Below, piece by piece: positions 11,926 to 25,028 of a stretch of DNA of 64,000 nt. Under the pieces are notes generated by a model. That model searched no databases, was not told the DNA's origin, and saw only the letters and a list, made by a program, of their open reading frames with translations. Each line of letters opens with the position of its first letter. Positions within the stretch are counted from its first letter, which is position 1. Both the position numbers and the translations under genes were made by a program. The stretch is from Hippasteria phrygiana (Eukaryota; Echinodermata; Asteroidea; Valvatida; Goniasteridae), in NCBI GenBank assembly GCA_037893225.1, contig JAZGUH010000565.1, positions 1-64,000 on the forward strand, given 5' to 3'.

Positions 11926-12587
11926 GAAGAGATTTATTTCACATGCTGTTACCCGCAATCCTAGTCTCTCTCAAGTAAACCAGTCAAGCGTGCTATGTGC
12001 GCGCACGTGGTTTAGCCTGCCCTGTGCATATGATACATGTACTAAGCGATGACTCCATGGCAGTCCATGGTGGTTTTGTTTATACATTTCGCGCTCTTCG
12101 GTCACGTGGGTGAAAAAGATGTGTTTGTTGTCGGTGTAATTTTTACTATTCGCACAAGCGCTCATGCAGTTGCACGTCTTGCAATGCGCCAGGTGTTACG
12201 ACAGCTGGTACAACATCCAGTCATTGTCACCATTCCGCAGAAAACCAACTTTCAATGAAAAAAGAAAAGGAAAGGGGGGGGAGGGGGGGGTGAGAAACGG
12301 TGGAAAACCGAGATTTTCGGATTAAAGCAGGGCCTGGAGCCAAGCCCGTGTCGATTTTAACCGGATATATCTTCTGAGAAAGATAATTTATTGTGGAATT
12401 ATGTGATGTCAGCTTATTCGGAAAATGACTATTTAGAAAAAACACTTTTTTTATTCTATTTTTTTTTTGGGGGGGAGGTAAGGGAATTCCTGGATCTTTT
12501 TGATACACTATTTAACAAAGTAAGATTTCACGGAAAACAGTCTAATTTGCATCCAGCTGACTACAGTTTTACCCTTTCCAGTAAAAT
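11926..12587. other. No gene seen
   Basis: Contains a short G-rich tract (12275-12290) and a T9/G7 tract near 12461. Frames are below 95 codons and lack motifs. Confidence 0.35.
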
Positions 12588-12839
12588 CTGACTGTACTTT
12601 TTAAAAAGCTGGTATATCCGTGGTCTGACTCAAAATTTCAATTCAGTTGATTTCTCCCTACAACCATAGCCTATGGAAGAATTCCAATTATGGAAGAAAC
12701 CCGTATTAGTGAACTACAGTGCAAAAACAGTGTTTAGCAATTAAAAACTTGTTTCTATCAGTTTGTATACATGTTTAAATACTAAACATGTTTAGCGTAT
12801 TGACGGATAGTGTTTAGCCATTGAACATCGATGTTTAGG

Positions 12840-13050
12840 AATAAGCCAGTTCGGTATTTCAACTGCGCTTGTGCACAATGACATTTTATCCCAAATGACC
12901 CGCGTAACCTAAGGCGCGCGTGTGAACGCAAAAGGTGGTCGCACAACGCGCACGTCAATCAGAATGGGCGTCGCGTAACATGGCGTGACATTACGTCAGT
13001 ATTTTTATCCCGAGTAACCTTTGACCTTTGAGATACCGAACTGGCTTATT
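12840..13050. mobile_element. AATAAGCCAGTTCGG MITE, copy 1
   Basis: About 211 bp with inverted ends AATAAGCCAGTTCGGTAT and ATACCGAACTGGCTTATT. Internal GCGCACGTCAATCAGAATGG and GTGACATTACGTCAG are shared with the copies near 27402 and 30340. Confidence 0.75.
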
Positions 13051-14279
13051 GGACACGTAAACGTAGCTCCTCAACATGTTTACAAACTGTGCTTAATTGC
13101 TAAACATATCGACTGCTTGAATTCTTAAATCAAAACAAGGTAGCAATTGGAGTTCCTTTATTGTTCCTGGAGCTGCCCCGCTTATTGCAGTTTTTCTTTG
13201 GTAAATTCGCAGTATATCAATAAAATCATGTTTTACTAAAAAGTCCCCCCTCAAGCATGTATCATGGTTCACAGCTTTAGGATGAATGATTCTTTATTTC
13301 TTTCTTTGTTAGTTTTTGTGTACTGCTTTTACGCGTAGCAATCTCAGACGAAACCCATTTATCCGATCTTTTTTGTTGCTTTTAAGATTAAACAAATAAA
13401 TATCTGTCCGGTCTGACACCCCATAAAAAATGTTTTTAGACTCAACACGGAATGGAGTAGTTCTTTTTATGGGTATCGGCCAATTGAACACAGGGCCAAA
13501 AGGCCACTCAAGGTGTACGTGGGCTACAAAAGACAAGAACAGACAGAAATCACATGAATAGAAGGTACCTATTCACATTTGCGTTTAAATTGTGAAAAAT
13601 GACAGGTCGAAGGGAAGCAGGTTTAATACATGTAGTAACGAGAAGCAGTATACGAGGGGAAAACAACTTGAAAAGCACCTTACAGAATCAGCCTTTTGGA
13701 CTGAGCAACAACAGTGAAAGGACGTGATGACTGGGGACACTGGACAGCCACTCAGGTGAGTAGAGTGCCTGGAAGTTTCGGCGGGGAGGGGGAAGGAAGA
13801 GGGGGAGGGGGCGGCAATGAAGAAAGGCCACTTGAACACCTTCTATGACGCTACAAAGGAAGAGCCTATTTCTTGAAAGGGGCCGCGTAAAGAAAACACA
13901 TTTTGCGTTTGATTTTCCTTTAATTTTGTTTACATACAATGTCACGAATATCTACACAGCTTTCACTGTCGCCACAGTGCACCGTTGAGTTCACGGCCAG
14001 TTGACGTATTGTCAAGTAACTGGCTGAACAAAGGCTTATACTTGTATGGAGCTCGGGGGACATTTTGTCACAATAAAGGAACACGTTGCGTCGGAGGTTC
14101 CCAATTGGGCTACGGAGAGTGTTCGTCATAAAAAGACTATGCTTGGAAAGATAATTAGAAAGTAAAATGAAATATAGGTTTTCTCGGTCAATTTCGGCAA
14201 ATAAGCAGCCAATATCACTTTCATACATTCATATATTCTCCAGTTGCTACTTTGTTTCGAATTAAGAATTCAAGCAGTC
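13051..14279. other. Interior of the inverted-repeat element, no gene seen
   Basis: Minus-strand frames of 60-102 codons lack recognisable motifs and no splice-consistent model was found. Confidence 0.3.
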
Positions 14280-14692
14280 GATATGTTCAGCAATTAAGCA
14301 CAGATTGTAAACATGTTTAGGAGCTAAACAGTCCGTGTCCAATTTCTAAACATCAATGTTCAATGGCTAAACCCTACCCGTCAATATGCTAAACATGTTT
14401 AGTATTTAAACATGTATACAAACTGATAGCAAAAAAGAGGTGTTTAGAAAAGTGTTTAATTGCTAAACACTGTATTTGCAGTGTAGTTCTTGTTTATGTT
14501 TGCAAATGTTGTATATTACCTTTAATGTTTGGGGTCATCTTCGCGCCTGTCACATAATGTAGGCAGACAACATAGGCACTATATTGCGGAGTGTAGTCAG
14601 TGCTTTTTTGTTCAAAGATACGGTTTTCTTAATTTTGAGTCAGACCACAGATATACCAGCTTTTAAAAAAATACAGTCAGATTTACACGTTA

Positions 14693-15242
14693 GACGGCTC
14701 GACAGTACCATTTATTAAATCAACTTAATTAATTGACGCTTTATTAACTTCGTTTAACTAGTTTCCTATAAAATTTAGGGCTATTAAAAACGTTCGCTAA
14801 TTGTATGGGAGTCACTTTCCCAATGTACATGTACTTCAAAAGCGATGGTCGGCCGACCATCATTAGAAATAGTTCCTAGACCTGATAATTTCCCGACGTC
14901 TATACATTGCTCGGTTTTGTCTGAAGTAGGTTCAGGGAACCAGACTACAAGAACAATAGTCTTTTCTCTGTTTTCCCAGCATCTATGAACACAAAACTTT
15001 AAACAGGTCAGTGTTTCAGTATTTGCTCTAAAATACTCACCACAAACTAATCCACTAATTTCTGAAAATCACAGCAAAAGAAAATGTTGTATGTCTTTTA
15101 ACACTGCCCGAAAACGCGTCCTGCACACAATTCCATAATTGAAAGTTATTAAAGGCACTTACTACCCTGAAATCCCCCAAATCTAATCTCTTTGGTTAAT
15201 TATACCTAACCTATTTCCGAGATCTGGGTGTAAAACGTCTAC
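14693..15242. repeat. Partial TTAA-type MITE (AACAGGTCAGTG family)
   Basis: 14841-15098 contains GTTCAGGGAACCAGACTAC, AAACTTTAAACAGGTCAGTG and a right end AAATGTTGTATGTCTTTTAA, matching the family at 24516 and 62861 in reverse orientation. The left end is diverged. Confidence 0.5.
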
Positions 15243-16308
15243 AATAATGTATTTCGGAAAATGTGCACATTAATGTGTAAAAGATGCATTCGTTTTCGTG
15301 CGAAATAGAATGAACGTTCACAATCCCGTTTTCTATTTAGCAATTGATAATTCTATTTCCATAAAGGTGCATTCAGACGTAAACAATCAGCGTACGATTT
15401 ACCGAAGGTGCACTGAATTAGTAATTGATAAATCATTTTAGCGCGAATTCGAATGCACATCCGCAATCCTGTTTTCCTTTCAATTTATCACCCATCTATT
15501 TCGCTAAATGTGCAGCCGATTTCCCGCGTAGTGTTTTTTTAATATTTTAATGCATCCCTGGTCAAGCATTGGAATTCATTTATTTTTTAACAAAAGTAAC
15601 ATATGGGGAACTAAACCAGGTGGTCTTATAGTCTTTTGAAACATACCAAAAAATAAGCTGAAGAAAATCGTTCTTTGCTCAGCATTTGCCACGGTCGCAT
15701 CATATAGCCAAATTTCACAGTTGACATACCGGTATAGGCCTTCTAAAATATCCAATAATGGTAGACAATCGAGCCGATAAAATGAGAGAGAACTCTAAGA
15801 AATACAGAAAGACATGAAAATACAATTAAGACAAAGAACCACCAACAATAAAAAAGAACAAACACATTAATGATCAATTAGGTCTACAATACATTGATTA
15901 ATTAATTAATTAATTAACTAATCAATTAAAGTTGTATCATGAATTGTATAGGCCTACATACTGTATTTAAATTGGATGCAGAATTTGCGAATTTAAATTG
16001 CAGCAAATGAAAACGAATATTCAATTCAGGCCGTGCCACAATGACAAATCGATTTGCTGCGAAATAGATTGCACATTCTTAATAATCGGCCACGCATACG
16101 TCAAACCGAAAGCCTAATAACGTATTTGTAATCGTTTAATGAAACGTTATGCACATTCATTTATTTGAATGATACAAAATGAAATCGAAAGCTAGTTTTT
16201 GCGAAAATGAAACCCGGATATACATTGTTCTCAAAATCAGCGCGAAATTGAATTCAAGTTTTACAAACATTTATGCACATCTTGCGAAATCGTCCGGGAA
16301 AACCTATA
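15243..16308 (+). mobile_element. TATAGGTTTTCCCGG element, left-truncated copy
   Basis: Interior matches 63575-63860 (AAATGTGCACATTAAT.TGTAA, CACAATCCCGTTTTCTATTT). The right end is CGAAATCGTCCGGGAAAACC followed by TATA. The matching left terminus is missing. Long ATTAATTAATTAA run near 15898. Confidence 0.6.
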
Positions 16309-17225
16309 TTTACGGAGTAATGAAAAAAAAAAAAAGCACTGATCGTCTGACATTCAGACTGGCGCCGCGCATATAGTGCAGCCTGTACGCACCCAAGGCG
16401 CCAAGGGCACCACTCTAAATTCCAACGGTCCAACCTTTTCTGAACCAAACTGCCCCCCCCCCCCAATCGGGAAAAAGTCATCAATACAACCCATTCCTTT
16501 GAAAACATTTTTCCAGGCAAAAAGCATGTCGTCACTGCACCGTGACCTTTACGTATCTTTTTGGTACAGACCTGCCCCAATGGATCGCAATACTCCCTCT
16601 GGAGACACGGCCTTCTACTTTCCTTTGTGTATACTTACAAATTCCCCTGTAGACAAATGTCTTTGTAATTGTGGAGACATCCTCCTCTTTCAAATCCTTG
16701 TGGGGACGTCCTCCTCTTTCGAGTCCTTGTGGGAACATTTTCATCCTATTGTCCTCTATTTTTTCTCGGTCCCCACAGGGTAGCGAATTTAGAACCAAGA
16801 CCGGAACTCGTTTGTTCCGGATCGGACTGGAAATATCTCGACTGACCCTGCTTTAATTATAAGTCCATTCACCACAAAGTTGCAATTGATGTCGATCATA
16901 ACCGAGTTTTTCCTAATCCGGCAAAAATCTCTACCAGAAAATCAACGTCTATTTCCTTCGTCCACCCCACACTCAAAAAAGAAGGAAAAAAAGAAAGACT
17001 GCTATACTCATTTTTACCAGCAGAACAACAGCTGAGTGGAACTCACTTCCTGCAGATGTCAGGGAAGATAATATACTTCTGTGGAATCATTTAAGTCCAA
17101 ACTTCAAGGGATGAAGCTGTCATCAATCATAAGGGGGGCCCACAAATAAAAACTGTATAACCCGTTGTGGAGTTTTGATTGCAGTACCAGACAGATACAG
17201 ATATTTTCTCCGTTCATATCTCCAA
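16309..17225. other. No gene seen
   Basis: A12-13 run at 16324, C10 run at 16453 and tandem CCTCCTCTTTC.A.TCCTTGTGG words at 16679-16735. Frames up to 135 codons have no motif support. Confidence 0.35.
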
Positions 17226-20182
17226 CTTCATGTTTGTCAGAAAATGATGTCATATAGAAATAAAAATCCCAAAATAACATTTTACTGCTAACTTTGAAGT
17301 GGGTCAGAAAACAAAAAATGTGTGAGCACTGAGCAGGGATATTTTGAACCTGCTAGAATTTCACTTTCGGGGCCGTCCATAAAGTACGTACGCACGAAGG
17401 GGGAGAGGGGGGGGGGGGGTGTTGACATTGCGTACAATATGCGTACAGGGGGGGGGGGGGGGGGTTCCAACCCAATGCGTACCGTACGCAAACCGACAAT
17501 TTGCTTTTAATGAATTGTCATGAAATCAATGTACTACATGTATCTAATATAAATAACTACCAGAACCAGCTTCTGTGCATCGAAAAACAGTTATAACATA
17601 CCACCCTTCACCCCAACCAAAAGTAAATTTATCTTCCCAGCGCCACCGCAAGCCAAATCCGGCCTATTTTTGGACCGCAATAAAAAGACTGCTTTATATA
17701 AACCGGCAGTGTACACCGGAAACGTACTACCCCCGTACTTTAGTGTATCAATTTCACCCGCGTGCTGTCCAAAATCGCTCATGTGCTGGAGGTAAACAAA
17801 AGAACAAAAAGATATACGTCTTGTATATCAACTGCCTCTTGTTTAAACATATTTTCGTGAAAAGCGTTATTCACTATCTCAATAAACCACGTCAAGGGCA
17901 AACTATATGCAAAAAATAGTGTATCAGGATATTTTTTCCCTTTTTTGGTTCATGTCATCATTGACTGCTGTTTTGGTTTAAAATTATATCACTGTTCAAT
18001 CTTTTCCAGGTCCGTTAATAAAAATGTTTGAAAACAAATTGCTGTCAAAATTTTGTGATTTATTTCAGCAGCCGTACTGTGACGTTTAATGATGCTAGAA
18101 TAGGGGTAGTCTGAAAAGTCAAAAAGAGATGTGGAATGCGTACGGGGGGGGGGGGGGGGGGGGGTTGGAGCCACTGCGTATGCCATGCGTACAGGGGGAG
18201 GGGGTCCTAAACTTCATGTTTGTCAGAAAATGATGTCATATAGAAATAAAAATCCCAAAATAACATTTTACTGCTAACTTTGAAGTGGGTCAGAAAACAA
18301 AAAATGTGTGAGCACTGAGCAGGGATATTTTGAACCTGCTAGAATTTCACTTTCGGGGCCGTCCATAAAGTACGTACGCACGAAGGGGGGAGAGGGGGGG
18401 GGGTTGACATTGCGTACAATATGCGTACAGGGGGGAGGGGGGGGGGGGTTCCAACCCAATGCGTACCGTACGCAAACCGACAATTTGCTTTTAATGAATT
18501 GTCATGAAATCAATGTACTACATGTATCTAATATAAATAACTACCAGAACCAGCTTCTGTGCATCGAAAAACAGTTATAACATACCACCCTTCACCCCAA
18601 CCAAAAGTAAATTTATCTTCCCAGCGCCACCGCAAGCCAAATCCGGCCTATTTTTGGACCGCAATAAAAAGACTGCTTTATATAAACCGGCAGTGTACAC
18701 CGGAAACGTACTACCCCCGTACTTTAGTGTATCAATTTCACCCGCGTGCTGTCCAAAATCGCTCATGTGCTGGAGGTAAACAAAAGAACAAAAAGATATA
18801 CGTCTTGTATATCAACTGCCTCTTGTTCAAACATATTTTCGTGAAAAGCGTTATTCACTATCTCAATAAACCACGTCAAGGGCAAACTATATGCAAAAAA
18901 TAGTGTATCAGGATATTTGTTCCCTTTTTTGGTTCATGTCATCATTGACTGCTGTTTTGGTTTAAAATTATATCACTGTTCAATCTTTTCCAGGTCCGTT
19001 AATAAAAATGTTTGAAAACAAATTGCTGTCAAAATTTTGTGATTTATTTCAGCAGCCGTACTGTGACGTTTAATGATGCTAGAATAGGGGTAGTCTGAAA
19101 AGTCAAAAAGAGATGTGGAATGCGTACGGGGGAGGGGGGGGGGGGGGGTTGGAGCCACTGCGTATGCCATGCGTACAGGGGGAGGGGGTCCTAAACTTCA
19201 TGTTTGTCAGAAAATGATGTCATATAGAAATAAAAATCCCAAAATAACATTTTACTGCTAACTTTGAAGTGGGTCAGAAAACAAAAAATGTGTGAGCACT
19301 GAGCAGGGATATTTTGAACCTGCTAGAATTTCACTTTCGGGGCCGTCCATAAAGTACGTACGCACGAAGGGGGGAGAGGGGGGGGGGGGGTTGACATTGC
19401 GTACAATATGCGTACAGGGGGGAGGGGGGGGGGGTTCCAACCCAATGCGTACCGTACGCAAACCGACAATTTGCTTTTAATGAATTGTCATGAAATCAAT
19501 GTACTACATGTATCTAATATAAATAACTACCAGAACCAGCTTCTGTGCATCGAAAAACAGTTATAACATACCACCCTTCACCCCAACCAAAAGTAAATTT
19601 ATCTTCCCAGCGCCACCGCAAGCCAACTCCGGCCTATTTTTGGACCGCAATAAAAAGACTGCTTTATATAAACCGGCAGTGTACACCGGAAACGTACTAC
19701 CCCCGTACTTTAGTGTATCAATTTCACCCGCGTGCTGTCCAAAATCGCTCATGTGCTGGAGGTAAACAAAAGAACAAAAAGATATACGTCTTGTATATCA
19801 ACTGCCTCTTGTTTAAACATATTTTCGTGAAAAGCGTTATTCACTATCTCAATAAACCACGTCAAGGGCAAACTATATGCAAAAAATAGTGTATCAGGAT
19901 ATTTTTTCCCTTTTTTGGTTCATGTCATCATTGACTGTTGTTTTGGTTTAAAATTATATCACTGTTCAATCTTTTCCAGGTCCGTTAATAAAAATGTTTG
20001 AAAACAAATTGCTGTCAAAATTTTGTGATTTATTTCAGCAGCCGTACTGTGACGTTTAATGATGCTAGAATAGGGGTAGTCTGAGAAGTCAAAAAGAGAT
20101 GTGGAATGCGTACGGGGGGGGGGGGGGGGGGGGGGGTTGGAGCCACTGCGTATGCCATGCGTACAGGGGGAGGGGGTCCTAA
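17226..20182 (+). repeat. Three near-identical 985-bp tandem units
   Basis: Units begin CTTCATGTTTGTCAG at 17226, 18212 and 19196. Differences between units are a handful of substitutions and G-tract lengths. Each unit holds about 130-140 bp of left flank plus most of a foldback element. Only the third continues into the element's right end. The 114-codon frame repeated in each unit has no recognised motif. Confidence 0.9.
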
Positions 20183-20239
20183 AAAGTCGGCATTTCGTGC
20201 GTATACGTACTTTATGGACGGCCCCTTCCGTGAAATTAC
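17357..20239. mobile_element. Foldback element GGGGCCGTCCATAAAGTACG, tandemly expanded
   Basis: Left end AATTTCAC...GGGGCCGTCCATAAAGTACG at 17357-17398; right end is its inverse at 20194-20237. Subterminal GCGTAC...poly-G...GCGTACGC repeats. Partial relatives occur at 39484 and 41209. No transposase. Confidence 0.7.
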
Positions 20240-20246
20240 TGGTGAC

Positions 20247-20910
20247 AGCCCGATTGTCCGAAGGTTCGATAGTCCGAAGGTTCGATAGTCCGAAGGGCCA
20301 ATTAGTCGCGAAAAGAGAATAAGGTTAAATAATCCGAAGGTTCGATAGTCCGAATAGACGATAGGGTGCGATCGTCCGAATCGACAATAAGGTTCGATAG
20401 TCCGAATGGTCGATCAGGTTCGATATTCCGAATAGACGATAGGGTTCGATAGTCCGAATTGACAATAAGGTTCGATAGTCCGAATTGACAATAAGCTTAT
20501 TGCCGGTTCGGACTATCGGACCTTATTGCCGATTCGGACTATCCAACCTTATTGTCAATTCGGACTTTTGGACCTTATTATCAATTCGGACTATCGAACC
20601 TTGTGTGCTTTCGGAATAATGAACCTTCGGACTATTGAACCTTATTTTCGTTTCGGACTTTTAAACCTTCGGACTAATTAACCTTAGGCCTATTCTAAAT
20701 TCGGACTACCGAACCTTCGGTTAAATGAACCTTCGGATTGTCGGCCCTTCGGACCAATGGACCTTCGGACTATCGCATCAAATGTTCAGATTAACGAACC
20801 TTATTTCATTTTCGGACTAACGAACCCCCTCTTATGGTGAATTTGTACGTTCGGAATATCGAACCTTCGGATCAATAAAACTTCGGACAATCGAACCTTC
20901 GGACTATCGG
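20247..20910. repeat. Palindromic CCGAAGG array
   Basis: 20250-20490 is built of GGTTCGATAGTCCGAA units; 20500-20910 is built of the reverse complement TTCGGACTATCGAACC. Ends GCCCGATTGTCCGAAGG and CCTTCGGACTATCGGGC are inverted, so the whole could fold into a long hairpin. Confidence 0.85.
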
Positions 20911-22057
20911 GCGGACACCGAAATCACTCAGGCTAGGAGAAAACACAGTCCATCACGTTAGAAGACACGCCACCTTTGATGCTAACCCCCGACGTCCCCT
21001 CCCCTCATCCAACACCTAGCCGGCTATGGAAATTCCTATTCGGACCGGACCGCAGATAGCGAAAGGCCAAAGATATATGCCTTTCCAAACAAGGGTTTGT
21101 GTATTATTTTCAAGTTTCCAAATTGGTCTCGTATGACAGTTCGTGTTTCACGGAATCCTGGTGTATCAGTTTTCATAATGTGCATTCAAGTGTAGTTTAG
21201 TTGAGTGAGAAAAAGGTCAGGAAGTATACATACATGTATATCGTATCACAGCATGAGCGTCGCCAGGATTTTTTTCTAGAGGGGGGAAAAACACTCACCA
21301 GAAAGCAGCAAAGGGAGAAATCACCGGCCGTGGAAAAATCGAAAGGAGAGGGGGGGGGGGGGGGTGGTGGACATACCAATATATGCCCCATTCAGCAGGT
21401 TTCGAGTTTAAATATAGGGCCTACATTCAATTAAGTAGGGCATTGACTTCGACCCTCTTTTCTTTTTTATCTAGGCCCTATTTTAAAAGAAAAATTCTCC
21501 GTTTTTTGAATTTCCAGGGGTAAAAGTCCCCCCCCCAAAAAACAAATTTAAGAAACAAATGGCGTTGCTGCCCCCCTTGCCCACCCTCGCGACACCCATG
21601 TTTCACAGGTAATAAGCATGACGTCATTTTTGTGTGATTACTGTTGTAATGTATATTCAAAGTATGCAATCTTGAAGATTTTGTCGGATCCAGTGTCTGT
21701 AAAGTTCAATTGCAGAATTAATTATTTAGGAAAAGGCCAAATCTGCCCAACCCCTTATACGAGTTTTATCGTATTTTTAAAACTTTTTTTTTTTTGAGCG
21801 GATGGTGGGGGTGGAAAAACATGACGTGTGTCAACTGAAATACCTGGTATGACTTTTAAGTCACGCCAAGTTGAAAGTCTGAAATGTTTCGTGTGACAAT
21901 ACCATTCCGCCAATAATAGCGTACATCAAAGAATATCTGTTTTGTGGTGAAAGATTTTATTTCAAACATTTTAGAAACAACGCATTACTTTTATAGTCAT
22001 TCACATTAAATGACATTTTCATTAGTACAAATAATGATAGATACAGTTTTAAATATA
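20911..22057. other. No gene; possible small TIR element
   Basis: GAGCGTCGCCAGGATTTTT (21255) and the partly inverse CCCACCCTCGCGACACCC (21580-21597) may be ends of a 350-bp element. G-rich tract at 21349-21364. Nothing else recognised. Confidence 0.35.
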
Positions 22058-23055
22058 CAGTCGAACCCTGATAATAAGAGCACTGTTAATACAACATACT
22101 GCTTATAACAAGGAAAAAAATAGGTCTTAGTTTTACTCAATCATATAAACGATACAACAAAGTTATATATTAGGCGGTAGCAAAGCACGTCAAGAGCCGC
22201 CTAAGCCGCCATTTATTCGCCTCGATATAACATATATACAACTGAGCAGAAATATAATAATCGAAAAAATAGTAACAATGAACGCAGATAAAACATACTC
22301 ATGGTCTGGGGGAACAAGCCTCACAGTATAATCATTGCTTGTAAACGTGCTGTAAAACGTACGAGCCATTCTGAAACCGTGAAAATCACTTTTTATACAC
22401 TAAATGCCCGTTGTAGCTTCTATAAAATCAGAACTATACTATTACTTTGATTCTCAAAGGTTGTAGCTAAGCAATCAATACATCCAATTAACAGCCAATA
22501 TTCAGTTTTCGATATAGATAATGTATGTTAACATCTGCACAAACAAGGATTCCTTTTGTATCATACAATTTGTGAGCATAAAAATATATGACTTCACTTC
22601 ATCGGAGAAACACGACGTCCAGGAAAAAACAGAGATAAATTGTTTTAAAATGCTCTGAAAACATGTGCCCAAAAGCAATCAGTGTTCTCCTCCGTGGGGG
22701 TGTGGGCTTCACCTGAGATATCTAAGTGATCAATTGAAATCAAATTTCACAAACTAACGAGGTAGCTCTTGTGAAGTGCTTGCTAGAACTGGCTTTCTTG
22801 TATCCCTCCTCCTTATTTATACTACTCACTGAACTCATTACGTAACACCTTTCTTTGCTAAACACCTGCTATACGCATTACATGCGTTGCCCGAATTCCA
22901 AAGACAATTATTTCCCGCTATACTGCGAACCGCGGGAAATGAATGGTCCCGAGTCTTTGTTTTTCTTTGTTTTCCATTACTGATAATACAAGGTACCTGT
23001 TATAACAAGGTAAATTGTAAAGTCCCAAGGACCTTGTTATAAAGGTGTTCGACTG
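22058..23055. mobile_element. Pogo-like non-autonomous element
   Basis: Ends CAGTCGAACC...ATAACAAGG and CCTTGTTATAAAGGTGTTCGACTG, flanked by TA on both sides (22056-22057 and 23056-23057). CAGTCGAACC-type ends with TA duplication fit Tc1/mariner-pogo. About 1 kb without a transposase frame. Confidence 0.7.
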
Positions 23056-23135
23056 TATAGCATTTCTTTTAAAAAGTAAAAAAAATCACAATAGCAACTA
23101 AACCACGTGATGAAACAAGATATTCACATAAATAG

Positions 23136-24283
23136 TATAGGTTTTCCCGGCCGAATTCGTCAAAACAGCAGTCAAATTCATTAACGTGCATTTGTGTTCG
23201 AGCGATTTTTCTCAGCTCGTTGCTCCCATGCTTCATTTTCAAACTTTGATCCTTCCATTTCGTTTGCAGACACTGAATTGTGTACTTTCACGCATTCAAA
23301 ATAGAAATAGCTTCATTCAATTAGACGATGCACACCAGTCATTCAGTTTGGCGCCGGGTGACTGGAAGGAGAATTTCCTACCGAATTTTACTTTCGTTTT
23401 CGTCTGTGGGCAATCATTTTCGCACTTCGAGCCTTCAAATTGGAGAAGGAAAGTACAACGTATATGAGGAAAACTTTAAGATAACAGGAATGCACGACAA
23501 ATTAAGGTGTGTATAGAACAGAAAAGGAGAATATACATATATAAAAATATATGATAGAGGTATGTTCCACGTTTTGGCTTGTATCACAAACGACAAATTA
23601 CAGTCTGATGCTGATCCAAAAATCCCTGAAATGCAGTTTATTGATTTGTAATTTGTACAACAAACACACTCGGTTATATGCAAACTCTGTGCATGTGTAT
23701 TGTGATTTATTATTGTGCCAATTAAGATTATTCTGATTTTTTTCGCAATGGTTTATTTTCTTCATTTATCACATTTTGAAAGTAATTATATATTTGTCTC
23801 TCCATTTTTCATTTGCTCTTTTCCATCCTTTTTTTATGCCCTTTTTTCATTTATTACTCCTTTCTGTTATATATATATATATGCTTACTTTGGGCTGTTT
23901 TATTTGATTGTACTTAGGTGTTATTCTTTCTTTTCATAATTATTCAAACAGAAACAAAATACGAATAAGAAGATTAACATTAAATGAAAAACATTGCACG
24001 AATGTCACAAATGCTTGCCTATTCACAAAATTGAATGCCCAAACGCTTACCGCGGAGTGTCCGCGCGAATTTGAATGCTATTTGCATGTTTTTCCAAATG
24101 GAATGCTGACTCTTAAATTTTGTATAACAAGAGTTTCCAATCGCATGCTCATGAAATTAAATTGAATGATCATTTTTGCTCTTTGAATGGTGATCTAGAT
24201 CGTCAATCAATTTCGTGCTAAATTATACGAACCTATCATTAATTCGGATGCTAAGTTTACGACGTTGGGCAGGAAAACCTATA
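23136..24283. mobile_element. TATAGGTTTTCCCGG element, complete copy
   Basis: 1.15 kb, starting TATAGGTTTTCCCGGCC and ending GGAAAACCTATA. Interior consists of many GAATTTGAAT/ATTCAATT-like words in both senses, no coding region with motifs. Confidence 0.65.
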
Positions 24284-24515
24284 TTAAAGAAACCATTGCA
24301 ACAGTTGTTTTAAAAAAATAAAGTGACTTAGGCAAGGACATAGACATTTTAATTATCGTACAATAATAAACCAATAAAGAAAAGCATATATTACACCTAT
24401 TCTTAACCATTTCATCCGTGCCATATAACAGCAGTGTAGCGGCTCAAACACCAATTTGAGAATTAATTAAAATTCAATTTAAATACAAGTAATTACATAA
24501 TTCTGAAACACTTAA

Positions 24516-24986
24516 AGATAGTATACACAACATTTGCTTTTATAATTGTTTAGAAATGAATGGATTTTGGGCTTATTTTGTAGCAAATACGGTACTGTAA
24601 CACTGACCTGTTTAAAGTTTTGTGTACCTGATGTTAGGAACACAAAGAGACAAAAAAAATTTGTTCTTGCATGGTTGCCTGACCCTAATTCAGACAAAAC
24701 GGAGCAGTTTATAGACGTCAGGGAATTATCAGGTCGGGGAATTAGACTAGTTGGTTTGCACCCGTTCATGGGTGTGTAAACCAATTGCCAAACAAAATGT
24801 GGACTAACTAATATAGTTGGTAAATTGTGGGCAGTGTTTGAAAAAAGTAACATCGCTGGAAATTGATGCAAAGATTCTACTTTTCTTAAATATAACAGCA
24901 CACAGGGTGCTTGTGGCTGTAGGCCTACAGGTATTTCATGATAATTCAGTAGTTTTGTTTTTTGATATTTGCAAATGTATATTACG
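24516..24986. mobile_element. TTAA-type MITE, family C, copy 1
   Basis: Flanked by TTAA at 24512-24515 and 24987-24990. Starts AGATAGTATACACAACATTT; the right end is GCAAATGTATATTACG. Shares AACACTGACCTGTTTAAAG and AGACAAAACGGAGCAGTTTA with 62861-63299. Confidence 0.65.
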
Positions 24987-25028
24987 TTAAAAATAGTTCT
25001 CGCTATACGCTGCTGAAACAGCGTATTA

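Larger units (their letters stand above)
12588..14692. mobile_element. 2.1-kb inverted-repeat element with nested MITE
   Basis: Outer arms: 12588-12650 (AATCTGACTGTACTTTTTAA, then GTGGTCTGACTCAAAATT) match the reverse complement of 14630-14692. A second inverted pair, 12713-12840 and 14280-14490, is rich in TGTTTAG/CTAAACA words. The middle has no transposase. A separate MITE (12840-13050) sits just inside the left arm. Confidence 0.55.

Noticed and set aside
17575..19889. 114-codon frame repeated three times
   Set aside because: Identity comes from the tandem duplication itself; no motif, splice or codon evidence.
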